Positions 7,275 through 8,066 of a stretch of 8,066 nucleotides of DNA are shown here, in pieces. The translations under genes and the position numbers were made by a program. Position 1 is the stretch's first letter. Each line of letters begins with the position of its first letter. This DNA comes from Bacteroidales bacterium (GTDB lineage Bacteria > Bacteroidota > Bacteroidia > Bacteroidales > UBA7960): assembly GCA_007131125.1 (NCBI GenBank), contig SLRE01000083.1, forward strand, positions 1 through 8,066. Direction: 5' to 3'. The notes beneath the pieces are model-generated. The model saw nothing but the letters and a program-made list of their open reading frames with translations, was not told where the DNA came from and did no database searches.

Positions 7275-7287
7275 CAGGAAGTTCCTG
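7275..7287. promoter_or_regulatory. Dyad CAGGAA-G-TTCCTG, possible operator
   Basis: A perfect 6-bp inverted repeat around a single central base, in a region without genes. A further single CAGGAA half-site lies at 7239-7244. Twofold symmetry of this kind fits a dimeric repressor or activator site between the two divergent genes. There is no adjacent U-tract, and a 1-nt loop cannot form an RNA hairpin without opening part of the stem, so a DNA-level role is more likely. No regulator gene is in the window to link to it. Confidence 0.3.
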
Positions 7288-7506
7288 ACCAAAAGGTACC
7301 GGAAAAATCATAGCAATTTCCAGCTTCCGGAATTTTCTGCAATACGCCTGTCCGTTTCCCTACACCAACTGTACGGGAATGAACAAATAAAATAATGAAA
7401 ACATATCCCCACACTCATTTAAAGGACTGATTATATGACACATAACACAAATGGCCTGAATTTGGGGTAGTAAAATTTGCTGACATAGAATTTTGCTGAA
7501 ACACAT

Positions 7507-7514
7507 TATTTTTG
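7507..7514 (+). promoter_or_regulatory. Candidate Bacteroidota -7 promoter element for the permease gene
   Basis: TATTTTTG fits the TAnnTTTG -7 consensus of the Bacteroidota primary sigma factor exactly and ends 32 nt before the permease ATG, giving an expected short A-rich leader. A TTTG -33 element at the usual distance (19-21 bp) is not present; the nearest TTTG copies are at 7476-7479 and 7492-7495, which are too far and too close. The call is therefore tentative. Confidence 0.35.
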
Positions 7515-7546
7515 AAAGATTTTTCCAACAAACCCTAACAATCACA

Positions 7547-8066
7547 ATGCTAAAAAACTACTTCATCATCGGCCTGCGCAGCATTTTCAGCCAGCGTTTT
7601 TACAGCATCCTCAATATACTGGGACTGGGTGTCGGGCTGGCTCTGGTAATTTTTATCGGTCTTTACCTGCAGGACCAGCATCGCTTTGACCGATGGTATG
7701 CCGACCATGAGCGGATTTATCGTGTGGAATATGGAGAATGGGGCATCATTGGCCCGGCCTTCAAAAGAATGATTGAGGAGTCCAGTGCAGATATTGAGCA
7801 AACCCTAAGACTTAATACAAGTGTATTTCACAATTCAGCGTTGCGTAAAGACCAAGAAGTGGTGCGCATCAGAAATATAGTGGCTGCCGACCCCGAAGTT
7901 TTTGATTTTTTTGATCTGACCATTATTCATGGGGAAGCAGCCACGGCACTTGACGACATAGGAAATATCGTGCTCACCCGCAGCGAAGCCCTGAGATTAT
8001 TTAATACGGAAAACCCCATTGGTGAAGTACTAAGTCTTAACGACGAATACAACCTGGTGGTTTCGG
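7547..8066 (+). CDS. FtsX/MacB-like ABC transporter permease, N-terminal part
   Basis: The frame opens at ATG 7547 and runs off the window end without a stop, giving 173 codons. The N-terminus MLKNYFIIGLRSIFSQRFYS followed by ILNILGLGVGLALVIFIGLYL (21-41) is the amphipathic start and first membrane helix of Bacteroidota FtsX-type permeases. FDRW (47-50) and ERIYRVEY (55-62) match the conserved YDxF...RIYRV segment. The rest is the MacB-like periplasmic core domain: ADPEVFDFFDLTIIHGEA, then NIVLTRSEALRLF, then NPIGEVLSL. Known for the family: full-length members have about 800 residues, four or eight membrane helices and one or two FtsX domains, and work with a separate ATPase to move lipids, peptides or toxins out of the periplasm. 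No ATPase gene is in view. The start is supported by the leader AACAATCACA and the canonical MLKNY opening. It is transcribed divergently from the reductase gene. Confidence 0.9.
   Translation, partial: MLKNYFIIGLRSIFSQRFYSILNILGLGVGLALVIFIGLYLQDQHRFDRWYADHERIYRVEYGEWGIIGPAFKRMIEESSADIEQTLRLNTSVFHNSALRKDQEVVRIRNIVAADPEVFDFFDLTIIHGEAATALDDIGNIVLTRSEALRLFNTENPIGEVLSLNDEYNLVVS

Larger units (their letters stand above)
7096..7546. other. Divergent intergenic region (451 nt), no supported gene
   Basis: This gap separates the minus-strand reductase start (7095) from the plus-strand permease start (7547). I find no convincing protein: frames here are short and their translations resemble no family. 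The region is A/T-rich with G/C-rich dyads: two CCCGG hairpins (7127-7179), a direct repeat AAAGTTAGG (7194-7202 and 7213-7221), the dyad CAGGAA-G-TTCCTG (7275-7287), the inverted repeat CCGGAA/TTCCGG (7299-7304 and 7325-7330), and a candidate -7 box at 7507-7514. It should contain both divergent promoters. Confidence 0.7.

Noticed and set aside
7360..7545. 61-codon minus-strand frame in the intergenic region
   Set aside because: The Cys/Ile/Phe-rich product looks like no known protein or small peptide family, and the frame sits over the likely permease promoter.
7550..7801. 83-codon minus-strand frame
   Set aside because: It is antisense to the start of the FtsX/MacB-like permease, whose translation is clearly the real one.
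1..8066. Mobile element, CRISPR array, tRNA, defence system or SusC/SusD pair
   Set aside because: No transposase or integrase motif, no regular repeat array, no cloverleaf and no TonB-dependent transporter sequence was found on either strand.

Overview
The window most likely comes from a Bacteroidota chromosome. This rests on the protein families present, on start codons with A-rich leaders and no Shine-Dalgarno sequence, on a TAnnTTTG-type -7 box ahead of the last gene, and on an FtsX/MacB-type permease of the form that is multiplied in that phylum. The lineage call is inference, because no rRNA or marker gene is present.

Layout. (1) Positions 1-5123, plus strand, three closely spaced genes: the 3' end of a family 3 glycoside hydrolase (beta-glucosidase/beta-xylosidase type); a 1130-residue protein with no signal peptide, which I read as a divergent member of the GH94 (cellobiose/chitobiose phosphorylase) superfamily; and a 330-residue aldo/keto reductase closely resembling E. 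coli YghZ/Gpr (L-glyceraldehyde 3-phosphate reductase). Gaps of 43 and 50 nt suggest one transcription unit. (2) Positions 5163-7095, minus strand: a FabG-like SDR dehydrogenase and, upstream of it in transcription order, a second aldo/keto reductase from a different subfamily. They are separated by 181 nt holding a small inverted repeat. The two blocks converge with only 39 nt between stop codons. (3) Positions 7096-7546: a 451-nt divergent intergenic region without a supported gene but with several small repeats and dyads. (4) Positions 7547-8066, plus strand: the first 173 codons of an FtsX/MacB-like ABC transporter permease, cut by the window end.

How the genes may work together. The first block reads as sugar handling: GH3 trims beta-linked oligosaccharides, the GH94-like protein would act in the cytoplasm on a disaccharide or oligosaccharide, probably with phosphate, and the YghZ-type reductase removes a reactive carbonyl such as a triose phosphate or methylglyoxal. 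The minus-strand AKR and SDR are NAD(P)H-dependent oxidoreductases of unknown substrate. The permease is probably unrelated to the sugar genes.

The most interesting item is the 1130-residue protein. It carries, in the same order as GH94 phosphorylases, counterparts of the N-terminal sandwich motif, the RDxxQ motif, the WND catalytic motif, the GxIxxH histidine and the terminal TG motif, within a much longer and strongly diverged chain. No mobile element, CRISPR array, tRNA, rRNA or defence system was seen.
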